Of a DNA stretch of 29,153 bases, positions 8,427 through 15,135 are shown in pieces. The notes below the pieces were generated by a model. It was not told where the DNA came from. It searched no databases and saw only the letters and a program-made list of their open reading frames with translations. Within the stretch, counting starts at the first letter, position 1, and each line of letters starts with the position of its first letter. The DNA lies in contig CAZGRP010000053.1 of the NCBI GenBank assembly GCA_964527995.1, positions 1 to 29,153 of the forward strand, read 5' to 3'. This DNA comes from CAZGRP01 sp964527995. Its GTDB lineage: Bacteria; Zhuqueibacterota; Zhuqueibacteria; Oceanimicrobiales; CAZGRP01. Both the position numbers and the translations under genes were made by a program.

Positions 8427-8544
8427 CGCTGACCTTCTCAGAGAGACCCCGCAGCAACTAGCGGTTGGCAAATAATTTGCCATTCTCGAGGCGCTGGCTT
8501 TCTCAGAGAAACCCTGTCCCCACGATGAAATCCCAATTCTCGAG
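8427..8544. repeat. Imperfect tandem duplication, two units of 64 and 54 bp
   Basis: Unit 1 (8427-8490) and unit 2 (8491-8544) are adjacent. Each opens with GCGCTG followed by TTCTCAGAGA and ACCC, with a few substitutions, and each closes with ATTCTCGAG. The middles differ. As a result four TTCTC-centred palindromic motifs occur at 8435, 8483, 8500 and 8537, the last being the perfect 10-mer TTCTCGAGAA. Confidence 0.7.
8466..8482. promoter_or_regulatory. 17-bp perfect palindrome, candidate operator
   Basis: TGGCAAAT-A-ATTTGCCA has 8-bp arms around a single base. It lies 83-99 bp upstream of the thiolase-relic start, within the tandem duplication. The form suits a homodimeric repressor such as a TetR or GntR member. 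No regulator gene is encoded in the window, so the assignment is open. Confidence 0.5.
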
Positions 8545-8816
8545 AAGGTTGCGTCTTACCTGGAGTACCGCAGCCTTTCCTCAACCCGGCGTAGCCGGAC
8601 CAGACGCGACAACACTGACCACCACGGACCCCCAGGGGTCATCACGGAACAGTAAGAAACATCAAGGCCGCCGAGGGCCGGGCGGGCGGTCCGTGTTATT
8701 GCAACGCCTGTCCATGGTTAGCAAAGAAACGAGCGCGGGTGTCAGCTTCATTCCTTCGGCTCCAAACGACCGCTTCTTGCACTTCTGTGGTTCTCTGAGG
8801 GTTCCACATTCGTTTG

Positions 8817-8830
8817 ATTGTCAACAATCT
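8817..8830. promoter_or_regulatory. 14-bp palindrome, possible GntR-type operator
   Basis: Read on the minus strand this is GATTGTTGACAATC, 6-bp arms with a 2-bp centre, and it contains a TTGACA hexamer. Operators of the FadR subfamily of GntR regulators often look like ATTGTTGACAAT. No -10 hexamer is found at the right distance, so it is offered as a binding site rather than a promoter. Confidence 0.35.
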
Positions 8831-8877
8831 ACGTTCTGGCGGCTTTCCGCGCAACTCTTTTGGGTTGAATTCTGGAG

Positions 8878-9666
8878 TTACAGCAATCTCCACACCCCCT
8901 CGAGCACCCAGGCCGTCCCCAGGGCCACCAGCGAGCTCATCAGCGTACCGACCAGGTAATACTCGGCGAAGGATCGATTTTTCAGCTCTTCGAAGCGGGC
9001 GATCGACTTGGCAGTCAAAACAAATCCGATAGCACCGTACTGACTAACCAGGGCAAAGCCGATGATCAGAATCCGTTCAAGGATGCCGATCATGCGACCG
9101 ACTCCGTATTCCCCGGCCTCTGTGGGGTTGGCTTCGGACTCCTTGCCAAGCTGATCGAGCAGACTTCGTACCAGCACAGTCCCGCCGGCCGATGAAAAGA
9201 CCAGCGCTGCCAGAGACGTCAGTGTGTACAGCACCTCGCGACGGTCGTACAGCGGCGCCCAACCGCTCAGCCAACCGAATGACATCCCCAGCCGCGAAAT
9301 CCATACGAAAAGACCGAGAGATGCCAGATGCAGGGTTTGTGCAAGCGCCTCCCAGGCGAAAGGCTTTGCAGAGATGCGCTGCTGGAGCTCGGCCTTGCCG
9401 TAATCCAACAGGCCGCGAAGAACAGCCAGCAGAAGCAGGTAGCCCAGCACTTTGCTGTCGAGCCAGGACAGCAGAAAGACTACGGCAAGTAAAAGAAAAA
9501 TCGCCGCGTGCAACCCGTGCGCCCACAATCGCCGCTCTGCCTTGGCCGTCTCGAGCCGCTGCCATTTCAGTGCATACGCCGTGAAGAGATGGGCCGAAAC
9601 CAGCCAGATCGCCGGAACCAGTATCTGCGCCATTACGTGTTCTGCCGGTAGATTGCGGCTTCGCAC
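8878..9666 (-). CDS. DUF3307-like integral membrane protein, partner of SatD
   Basis: A polytopic membrane protein of 262 residues with about six hydrophobic segments. The last third (GRMIGILERILIIGFALVSQ, then AIGFVLTAKSIARFEELK and AEYYLVGTLMSS) is characteristic of proteins annotated as DUF3307 domain-containing. Such genes are commonly found next to satD, as here. The N-terminal domain is weaker: the usual HLLADFxLQ appears as HLFTAYALKW. The GTG start at 9666 has a GGGGAG site about 11 bp upstream; an ATG at 9633 is an alternative that starts right before the first membrane segment. Function is unknown. Confidence 0.7.
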   Translation of the reverse strand: MRSRNLPAEHVMAQILVPAIWLVSAHLFTAYALKWQRLETAKAERRLWAHGLHAAIFLLLAVVFLLSWLDSKVLGYLLLLAVLRGLLDYGKAELQQRISAKPFAWEALAQTLHLASLGLFVWISRLGMSFGWLSGWAPLYDRREVLYTLTSLAALVFSSAGGTVLVRSLLDQLGKESEANPTEAGEYGVGRMIGILERILIIGFALVSQYGAIGFVLTAKSIARFEELKNRSFAEYYLVGTLMSSLVALGTAWVLEGVWRLL

Positions 9667-9734
9667 CTCATCGTGTTCTCCCCAGGAATGGCCGGTTTGA
9701 CGGAACCTAACCCCAATTCAGGGGAATCGAATCA

Positions 9735-9814
9735 GTCAGGTGGATCAACCTGACCGCTCCGCAGGTCAGGCGGATCAGCCTGACTTTGGCCTCAGTCAGG
9801 CGGATCAGCCTGAC
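9735..9814. repeat. Three palindromic 20-bp repeats at exact 30-bp period
   Basis: Copies start at 9735, 9765 and 9795. Copies 2 and 3 are identical, GTCAGGCGGATCAGCCTGAC. Copy 1 has a compensated pair change (T and A in place of C and G), so its 7-bp stem is kept. Each can fold as a 7-bp hairpin with loop GGATCA. The 10-bp spacers differ. Copy 3 encodes the last residues of SatD (QADPPD plus stop); the other two lie between satD and the DUF3307 gene. Confidence 0.85.
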
Positions 9815-10442
9815 CAGCAAGCTTGACAAAGAAGCGACCCACGCCACGCAGCGTGATGACGCACTCCTCACCACGGCTGCTCTTCAGGACATCGTCCACA
9901 CTCTGTTTGGTCACGCCCCGGCGCTCAGCTACGCGCGCCTTTTCTCCAAGCTGTGCGAACAGGGAAACGGTCTCCCATTGCACCGGGGTCCAGTCCTCCA
10001 TCACCCGGCAAACCAGAAGGCTCGCATCGTTCAAGGCGTCGGTAGCATCCGGGTTGCCGTCCACGGAAAAACAGAAGCTGCGGTTCTCTGAACGCGCCTC
10101 TTCAATCGCCTGCCGGGCGGCATAGAAACAGGGCCCGTCCATGCCGACCGCCTCGGGTAGAAGCCTCGTCGCCAGGAGCCCGATGCCGAACCCGAAGCGG
10201 GTCGCCACCTCGGGGCGCATCAGTCCGTTGTAGAACCACCAAAGCTCGTCCACCGGGAACCCGGGCGCCACCAGCCCCTGGAACTCGTCGCCAACCGTGA
10301 TGACAAAACGAGATCGGATCTGATCGCTGAAATGATCATTCACCTTTGTCAGGACCGAACGCAGCCTTTCCTGCACCGATGAACGATCGACGAGATCTCG
10401 TGATCTCACCAGGTCCCCGATGATGGCCATGAACATCTGCAT
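9792..10442 (-). CDS. SatD family protein
   Basis: About 216 residues, with FMAIIGDLVRSRDLVDR at the N-terminus and FVITVGDEFQGL near residue 50, matching the SatD family, first named from a streptococcal acid-tolerance locus. Biochemical function is not established. Near the C-terminus, EKARVAERRGVTKQSVDDVLKS looks like a helix-turn-helix, which would fit a regulator. The frame stays open upstream to an ATG at 10508, but those 22 residues do not resemble the family and no good ribosome site precedes them. I prefer the ATG cluster at 10442/10436/10430. The C-terminal residues are encoded by a palindromic repeat. Confidence 0.75.
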   Translation of the reverse strand: MQMFMAIIGDLVRSRDLVDRSSVQERLRSVLTKVNDHFSDQIRSRFVITVGDEFQGLVAPGFPVDELWWFYNGLMRPEVATRFGFGIGLLATRLLPEAVGMDGPCFYAARQAIEEARSENRSFCFSVDGNPDATDALNDASLLVCRVMEDWTPVQWETVSLFAQLGEKARVAERRGVTKQSVDDVLKSSRGEECVITLRGVGRFFVKLAGQADPPD

Positions 10443-10649
10443 CAATCGACTATCCCATCGATACCATTCGAAAAAAGCATCGCCGCCATGGCCGAATGCC
10501 CGAAGCACCGTCAGGACGCGGGCCTCTACTCCACCCCAGGCCGCAACCCCCGTCCCGGCTTAACGCCGGTGTGCTGGCCTTCATCAAGCACCAGTTGCGC
10601 GTTAACAATCGAGTAGACAATCCCTTCACAACGCAGTGGGTTCAGACAG

Positions 10650-10799
10650 CTAAGATGGTACGGGTTTGGTTCCTGTCGCTTTCACGGCGACGAGCGTGCT
10701 GTCATCGGTTTGTGGCTCTCCGGCACCTTTCGTGCAGCATGGAGCACCCGCACCGGGATATGTCGTCGCGGACGATCCGGGAGGTGCAATCGGCCTCAT
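10650..10799 (-). pseudogene. Relic of the C-terminus of a second PP2C/SpoIIE-type phosphatase
   Basis: A 49-codon open frame whose last part (10650-10727) reads GEPQTDDSTLVAVKAT. This matches the end of the intact neighbouring phosphatase, GQPQTDDITLVVLKAT, also visibly at DNA level over about 55 bp. The motif contains the metal-binding Asp pair that closes PP2C domains. Upstream of it no other phosphatase motif is recognisable in any frame and a stop directly precedes the ATG. The simplest reading is a decayed tandem duplicate. The rest of the 406-bp stretch 10443-10848 shows no gene. Confidence 0.65.
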
Positions 10800-10848
10800 T
10801 CACAAACGAGGTTCGGCGCGGGTTTCATTCCGTGCAGGCTGGCTTTGC

Positions 10849-12156
10849 TTAGTCGGTGGCTTTGAGGACGACCAGGGTGATGTCATCGGTCTGAGGCTGG
10901 CCGTCGGCGTGTCGTTTCACCCGATCCACCAGCTTGTCGCAAAGTTCCTGAGCCGTCAACTGCCGCTCCTCTTCCAGAAACGATCGGATGCGACTCTCAC
11001 CGAACTGCTCGTCATGTGGGTCGAGAGATTCGTTGACGCCGTCCGAATAGATCAACAAAAGATCGCCGGCGCCCAGGGTCAGCCTGCCCGACTCGTACGG
11101 ATATTCAGGCATCATCCCCAGAAGAAGACCACCCGTTTTCAGGGCTTCGCAACGGCCGTCCGACGAAACCCAGATCGGGTAGTTGTGGCCGGCGTTGACG
11201 TACTCGAGGACACGCTGGCGCAGATCGAGAACACCGTAAAAAAGCGTCGCGAACTGTCTCGGCTCGGTGTTGAGATAGAGAACGTGGTTGACACGCGAGA
11301 TCGTCTCCACCGGCGTCTGCCCCAGATGCGCTTCGCCTCGCAGGATCGCCTGGAGGTTTGCCATCAACAGCGCCGCCGGAATTCCCTTACCGGCGACGTC
11401 GCCGAGAGCGATCCCCAGACGATGGTCACTGATCTGGATGAAGTCGAAATAGTCGCCGCCGACCTGGCGAGCCGGCATGCTGATGCCAGTGATCTCGAAA
11501 CCAGGGAGCTGCGGCACCTGCTTGGGAAGCAAGGCCATTTGCATCTCCCTGGCCATCTCGAGCTCCCGCTCAATCCGCTGCAGCTCTTTTTCTTGCTCGT
11601 AGAGACGGGCGTTTTCGATGACCTGAGCGGACTGTGCCGCGATGATGCTGAGCATGCGGACGTCGTCGTCGCTGAACCGTTCCTCTCGTTTCTTATTGAA
11701 AAGAGTGATCACGCCGATGAGATTGCCACGAGAAGAGAGCGGCACACCCAGCACCGTACGGATTCGGTTCCCCTTCGGCATGACCCGGTTGAAGCGGCTG
11801 TCCTGACTGAGATCGTCCAGCACCAGAGGCTTTCGGTGCTTGATGAGCCATCCGCTGAGCAGATCGTTCAGACGCATCGGTTTGCCAGGCCGGCTTGTAT
11901 CCACTCCGCGCACCAGGGTCCGCAGAGGCGTGCTATGGCTCGCCTCCATCAAGGAGATGACACCCTGTTCAGCCCCGATTGTCTTGATCGCACTGTGCAC
12001 GACCCGGTCGAGGATGCCATCGACTTCCATGGTGGAGCTGATCAGGCGGGCCAAATCGTTGAGGATGGTCAGTTCGGCCACCGCCTGCATCAGACGCTGG
12101 TTTTCCTGCTCCAACTCCTGGAGTCGCTCTTTCAGCTGCTTCGTGTCGCTGAACAT
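10849..12156 (-). CDS. GAF-domain PP2C (SpoIIE/RsbU-like) serine phosphatase
   Basis: A 435-residue cytoplasmic signalling phosphatase. Residues 3-30 form a short coiled coil (KQLKERLQELEQENQRLMQ). A GAF sensor domain follows (about 35-185, TVLGVPLSSRGNLIGVITLFNK). A linker helix leads to the PP2C domain (about 205-433) with GGDYFDF (Asp235), GDVAGKG (Asp253), NAGHNYP, YSDGVNE and QTDDITLVV (Asp424/425), so all expected metal ligands are present. Relatives dephosphorylate anti-anti-sigma factors in partner-switching systems, but no STAS or RsbW-type gene is in the window. It starts 32 bp after the upstream gene, so the two are probably cotranscribed. Confidence 0.9.
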   Translation of the reverse strand: MFSDTKQLKERLQELEQENQRLMQAVAELTILNDLARLISSTMEVDGILDRVVHSAIKTIGAEQGVISLMEASHSTPLRTLVRGVDTSRPGKPMRLNDLLSGWLIKHRKPLVLDDLSQDSRFNRVMPKGNRIRTVLGVPLSSRGNLIGVITLFNKKREERFSDDDVRMLSIIAAQSAQVIENARLYEQEKELQRIERELEMAREMQMALLPKQVPQLPGFEITGISMPARQVGGDYFDFIQISDHRLGIALGDVAGKGIPAALLMANLQAILRGEAHLGQTPVETISRVNHVLYLNTEPRQFATLFYGVLDLRQRVLEYVNAGHNYPIWVSSDGRCEALKTGGLLLGMMPEYPYESGRLTLGAGDLLLIYSDGVNESLDPHDEQFGESRIRSFLEEERQLTAQELCDKLVDRVKRHADGQPQTDDITLVVLKATD

Positions 12157-12188
12157 TCCGACTTCCCGCTTGGTCGACAGCTCCGGCT

Positions 12189-13274
12189 CTACCGCTGAAC
12201 CTCCCGGTAGTCCTGGGGGATAGCGAACAAGCCATCCGACAGGCTCTTGGTGGAAATCTTCTTAAGAGCCGTGGTGACGGTTAGAATCGTCGACTGTTTT
12301 GGCGGCGCTGCTGCCTTTTCTTCGTCACCCCCCTCGACGCCGGCTTTGGACTCCACCGCCTTTTTGGCCAGACGGGCGAGTCCACCGAAACCCCGCTTCT
12401 TTTTCTTTTTCTTCTGGAAAACCAGGTCTCGGTTGAACTCGAGGCCTGCAGGAACGCTCACCATGTAGGTCGTGGTGAGGATAGGGACGCCCTCCATTTT
12501 GCCAAATTCGTCCTGCGCCTTTTCGAGCGCCTCTTTCAAGCGCGGATCCTGCTGAAAGGCATTCTTCAAACTCGCCATGGCACGTGCGCCCAACATTGCT
12601 TCCCCGATCGCCTCGGCCATGCGCTTGCGAAAGGCTTCGGCTTCGTCGTAGCCCTTGACATCCTTGCTCACCCACACTTCAGACACCGTCACCAGGCTAC
12701 CTTCGACTCCCTGCTCTTCACTCTCTTCCGGCGCCACGTTGGTGGCTTCGGCCGTGAGGGTCATGATCACCCGCTCGGCCCGGTAGCCATTGATTTTCTT
12801 TTTCTCCCCTGTCCGGTCTACTGAAAGGTCGAACTTGAGCTCCGTAGTCGGTTGCTCCTCCGCCTGCTCTCCAGCCGGTTCCGCGCCGGCTTCCTCTGCG
12901 GCCTCCTGCCCCTCCTCTGCCGAGGCCATCATCTCTTCGAACCGCTTGCGCATCTCCTCGAAGGTCAACACGGTGTAGGTCTTTTTCTTTCGGTTCAACG
13001 TGATGATGCGCTCCCCTTCAAGATCGACGATGGTCGACTTACGCGACTCGTCCGTCCGCATCTTGTCGCCCTTGACGTAGACGGTTTCTGTCGACTTCAT
13101 TGGCGCCAGGCCCAGCTTGCCCATGGCACCAACTACGGCGCCGAGCTTGCCGCCCAACTTCACCTTCGTCGTAGATTCGTACTTCACATCCGCCCACGCC
13201 GCTGCTACGAGCAGCAGAGACAGGAGCGAAGCGGTCAAGAAGTACCTCAGCCGATTCGTTCGCATAGGCCGCAT
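12189..13274 (-). CDS. Secreted DUF4412-like protein of unknown function
   Basis: 361 residues with a Sec signal peptide: basic start MRPMRTNRLR, hydrophobic core, probable cleavage after AWA before DVKYE. The mature N-terminus (KSTETVYVKGDKMRTDES, DLEGERIITLNRKKKTYTVLTFEEM) has the pattern of periplasmic DUF4412-type proteins, which track a bound or reporting state. An acidic low-complexity insert (EEGQEAAEEAGAEPAGEQAEEQ) lies near residues 120-145. A poly-Lys stretch encoded by an A-rich tract lies near the C-terminus. Start chosen at 13274 for GGGAGG just upstream; the frame extends to an ATG at 13331 without support. Function is not known. Confidence 0.65.
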   Translation of the reverse strand: MRPMRTNRLRYFLTASLLSLLLVAAAWADVKYESTTKVKLGGKLGAVVGAMGKLGLAPMKSTETVYVKGDKMRTDESRKSTIVDLEGERIITLNRKKKTYTVLTFEEMRKRFEEMMASAEEGQEAAEEAGAEPAGEQAEEQPTTELKFDLSVDRTGEKKKINGYRAERVIMTLTAEATNVAPEESEEQGVEGSLVTVSEVWVSKDVKGYDEAEAFRKRMAEAIGEAMLGARAMASLKNAFQQDPRLKEALEKAQDEFGKMEGVPILTTTYMVSVPAGLEFNRDLVFQKKKKKKRGFGGLARLAKKAVESKAGVEGGDEEKAAAPPKQSTILTVTTALKKISTKSLSDGLFAIPQDYREVQR

Positions 13275-13346
13275 TGGATCCCTCCCGCAGTTTGTGATTG
13301 GGTTTGGCGGTGTGGCTGGATGCCGATGCACACCATCTTCTTTACT

Positions 13347-13375
13347 ATCCTACGATTTGATTTCCTGCTCAGCAA
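13347..13375 (-). promoter_or_regulatory. Weak candidate promoter for the secreted protein/phosphatase pair
   Basis: TTGCTG, 17 bp, TAGGAT on the minus strand, about 70 bp upstream of the chosen start. The -35 match is poor (TTG only) and the -10 fair, so the call rests mainly on spacing and position. Confidence 0.3.
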
Positions 13376-13443
13376 ACGAGACCCTTCACCACGGCGGAGC
13401 CTGAAACTTCCGCCTCCGCAGGGGTCCCTGTCGAGCGAGGCTT

Positions 13444-13965
13444 TCACTGCTCCTCGGAGCCCTCACCTGCTGGCTTTCCTGATGAGGTATGATCATGAAC
13501 GATGCGCCAGCCGTCCGGGAATCGCCGCAGGATGAGAGTAAACACACCGCCGAGCGTCGTGTCGGCTCGCTGAACGCGCCACCTGCCCAACGCCTTCGCA
13601 TGCCGGCCACCGATCAGGTCGATCTGCAAGAGTTTGAAATCGAGGTGGCCCATCAATTCAGGCGTGCCGTAGCTGACCTTGTAGCGATCGAGCACCGTTT
13701 TCCAGCCGCGTGTCACGGTGCCTCCAGAAGCAAACACAAGACTGTCCGAAGGCCAGTAGCCAGCCATGAAGCCGTCGATGTCGCCCCGGTTCCACGCCTC
13801 CACTTGCTGGCGCAACAACGCCCGCACCTCCTGCTGTCCGGTGGCGGGTGCCTGTTTTTGCTTCGACTGGCAACCTGGGAAGAATCCCGAAACCAGAGCT
13901 GCGGCAATCAGGGCCCGGAGCTGGAGCTTCCGCCACACGCCGCGGGCGCCGGCAAGTGGTGTCAT
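13444..13965 (-). CDS. NTF2/SnoaL-like (DUF4440-type) lipoprotein
   Basis: 173 residues. A signal peptide ends in FFPGC, giving a lipid-modified Cys32. The rest (about 45-160) follows the cone-shaped NTF2-like fold pattern of DUF4440/SnoaL-like proteins: helix ALLRQQVEAWNRGDIDGFMAGYW, then TRGWKTVLDRYKVSYG, and closing strands TLILRRFPDGWRIVHDHTS. Such domains bind small ligands or act as hydrolase/isomerase folds; no catalytic set is evident. The ATG overlaps the stop of the Nit-type amidase as ATGA, so the two are translationally coupled. The frame is open 58 codons further upstream inside the amidase gene, which is not a credible start. Confidence 0.75.
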   Translation of the reverse strand: MTPLAGARGVWRKLQLRALIAAALVSGFFPGCQSKQKQAPATGQQEVRALLRQQVEAWNRGDIDGFMAGYWPSDSLVFASGGTVTRGWKTVLDRYKVSYGTPELMGHLDFKLLQIDLIGGRHAKALGRWRVQRADTTLGGVFTLILRRFPDGWRIVHDHTSSGKPAGEGSEEQ

Positions 13966-14828
13966 CTGTCCCCACCCTCGCTGCTGAGCTGGACCCTCTG
14001 CTGCCGAGGACCCGCCAGCAAGCGCACGTGCGAGAGTACCGGTATACGGCGGCGCACTTCCTCCAGGTAGTCGAGATCGACCATTGCTACGACCACGGCC
14101 TCCTCTTTCTCCGGAGCCATGGCCACCACAGTGCCCCATGGGTCAACGATGGCCGCCTTTCCAAAGCTCACCTGGCGGCCGAATTTGGCTCCGATCTGAG
14201 CCGGAGCAATGACGTACACATTATTCTCGATAGCCCGGGCCCGCAGCAGTGTCAGCCAGTGGTCTTTCCCGGTTTGAAGGGTGAAATTGGAAGGAAGAAA
14301 AATGAGCTGCGCGCCCTGCAGCGCCAGCAGGCGATACAGCTCCGGGAAGCGCAGGTCGTAGCAAATAGTCATACCCACGAGCGCCCAGGGGGTCTCTGCC
14401 ACCACGATTCGATCCCCGGGCCGAACCTCCTCTGACTCGCGGTGCCTCTCGCCGCCCGGCAGGTCCACATCAAACAGATGAATCTTGCTGTACTCGGCCA
14501 CGATCTCGCCGTCCGCGCCGATGAGCAGGGAGGTGTTCGTGGGCAAGGCCTGTCCGGGAACCTGCTCGCGGATCGATCCGGCGAGGATGTAGACCTGATG
14601 CTGACGGGCCGCCTTTTTGAGCTGGCTGATTTCGGCGCCGTCGCGACTGAAGGTGCGGTGCCGCTCCGGGCCGATGTAGAGGAAGTTCTCGGGCAGTGAG
14701 ACAACCTGTGCGCCTTCGCTGGCCGCGGCGTCGATGAGTCTTAGGGCTGCCGCGAGATTCGCATCGACGTTCTCACGGCTGTTCATTTGCAAAGCAGCGA
14801 CCCGGAATGTTCGGTTCTTGTCGGCCAT
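13962..14828 (-). CDS. Nit-type carbon-nitrogen hydrolase (possible deaminated-glutathione amidase)
   Basis: A 288-residue nitrilase-superfamily amidase. The catalytic triad is present: Glu47 (SLPENF), Lys115 (YSKIHLFDVD) and Cys156 (TICYDLRFPELYR). The KIHLFDVD and CYDLRFPE signatures are those of the Nit1/Nit2 branch, whose members hydrolyse deaminated glutathione or omega-amides such as alpha-ketoglutaramate. Substrate cannot be decided here. The ATG at 14828 is preferred over GTG at 14837 because the GGGGA site lies over the latter. It overlaps the NTF2-like lipoprotein gene by 4 bp. Confidence 0.88.
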   Translation of the reverse strand: MADKNRTFRVAALQMNSRENVDANLAAALRLIDAAASEGAQVVSLPENFLYIGPERHRTFSRDGAEISQLKKAARQHQVYILAGSIREQVPGQALPTNTSLLIGADGEIVAEYSKIHLFDVDLPGGERHRESEEVRPGDRIVVAETPWALVGMTICYDLRFPELYRLLALQGAQLIFLPSNFTLQTGKDHWLTLLRARAIENNVYVIAPAQIGAKFGRQVSFGKAAIVDPWGTVVAMAPEKEEAVVVAMVDLDYLEEVRRRIPVLSHVRLLAGPRQQRVQLSSEGGDR

Positions 14829-15135
14829 ATTCCCCACGGTCAGGAAGGTCGAATGTAGCTACGGCTGGCTCCAGGATTGTCAGGAAGGCTTCGAGCAGGC
14901 ATCGGTTGATCCCGCTCCGTAACAATCTGCGGCGCAAAAACTTAGTGATAAATGATCTGAAAGTCAAGGAGAAATGCGTTTCAGCAAGGGGACGTCAAAT
15001 GCTGGCTGCAGAGAAGAGTTTTTCGCAAGCGCGAAATGCGGGTCGAGCAGCGAGAAACGATTCGTCAGGCCGCCGCCCGCCTGGCCGGAACCGGGAATTG
15101 CCTGACTCCGGTTATGCCGACCCGCGGAATGTGGG
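14829..15135. other. 307-bp intergenic region between pseudokinase and Nit genes
   Basis: No protein is recognisable. It contains a candidate minus-strand promoter (14939-14967) and an inverted repeat TTTCGC-aagc-GCGAAA near 15027. A distant pair GTCAGGC (15064-15070) and GCCTGAC (15100-15106) has the same arms as the palindrome array at 9735-9814 but a 29-bp interior. Confidence 0.4.
14939..14967 (-). promoter_or_regulatory. Candidate promoter for the Nit/lipoprotein pair
   Basis: On the minus strand TTGACT, 17 bp, TAAGTT. The -35 is good and the -10 poor. It would give a leader of about 100 nt before the Nit ATG. Confidence 0.35.

Larger units (their letters stand above)
8384..8877. other. 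Gene-free 494-bp region upstream of the beta-oxidation operon
   Basis: I find no convincing protein here. A 65-codon minus-strand frame from 8893 to 8696 starts at GTG inside the preceding gene and resembles nothing I know. The region holds a tandem duplication with TTCTC/GAGA palindromes (8427-8546), a 17-bp perfect palindrome (8466-8482) and a GATTGT-tg-ACAATC palindrome (8817-8830). It probably carries the promoter and operators of the minus-strand fad/etf operon, but no clean -35/-10 pair was found. Confidence 0.5.

Noticed and set aside
8696..8893. 65-residue minus-strand open frame after the DUF3307 gene
   Set aside because: It starts with GTG inside the preceding gene, has no ribosome site and resembles no known protein.
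9735..9814. CRISPR array
   Set aside because: The units are 20-bp full palindromes with only 10-bp spacers, three copies, one inside a coding sequence, and no cas genes are nearby.
10666..12198. Plus-strand open frame (510 codons) opposite the PP2C gene
   Set aside because: The minus-strand frame encodes a complete GAF-PP2C protein; the antisense product matches nothing and is rich in His, Arg and Gln.
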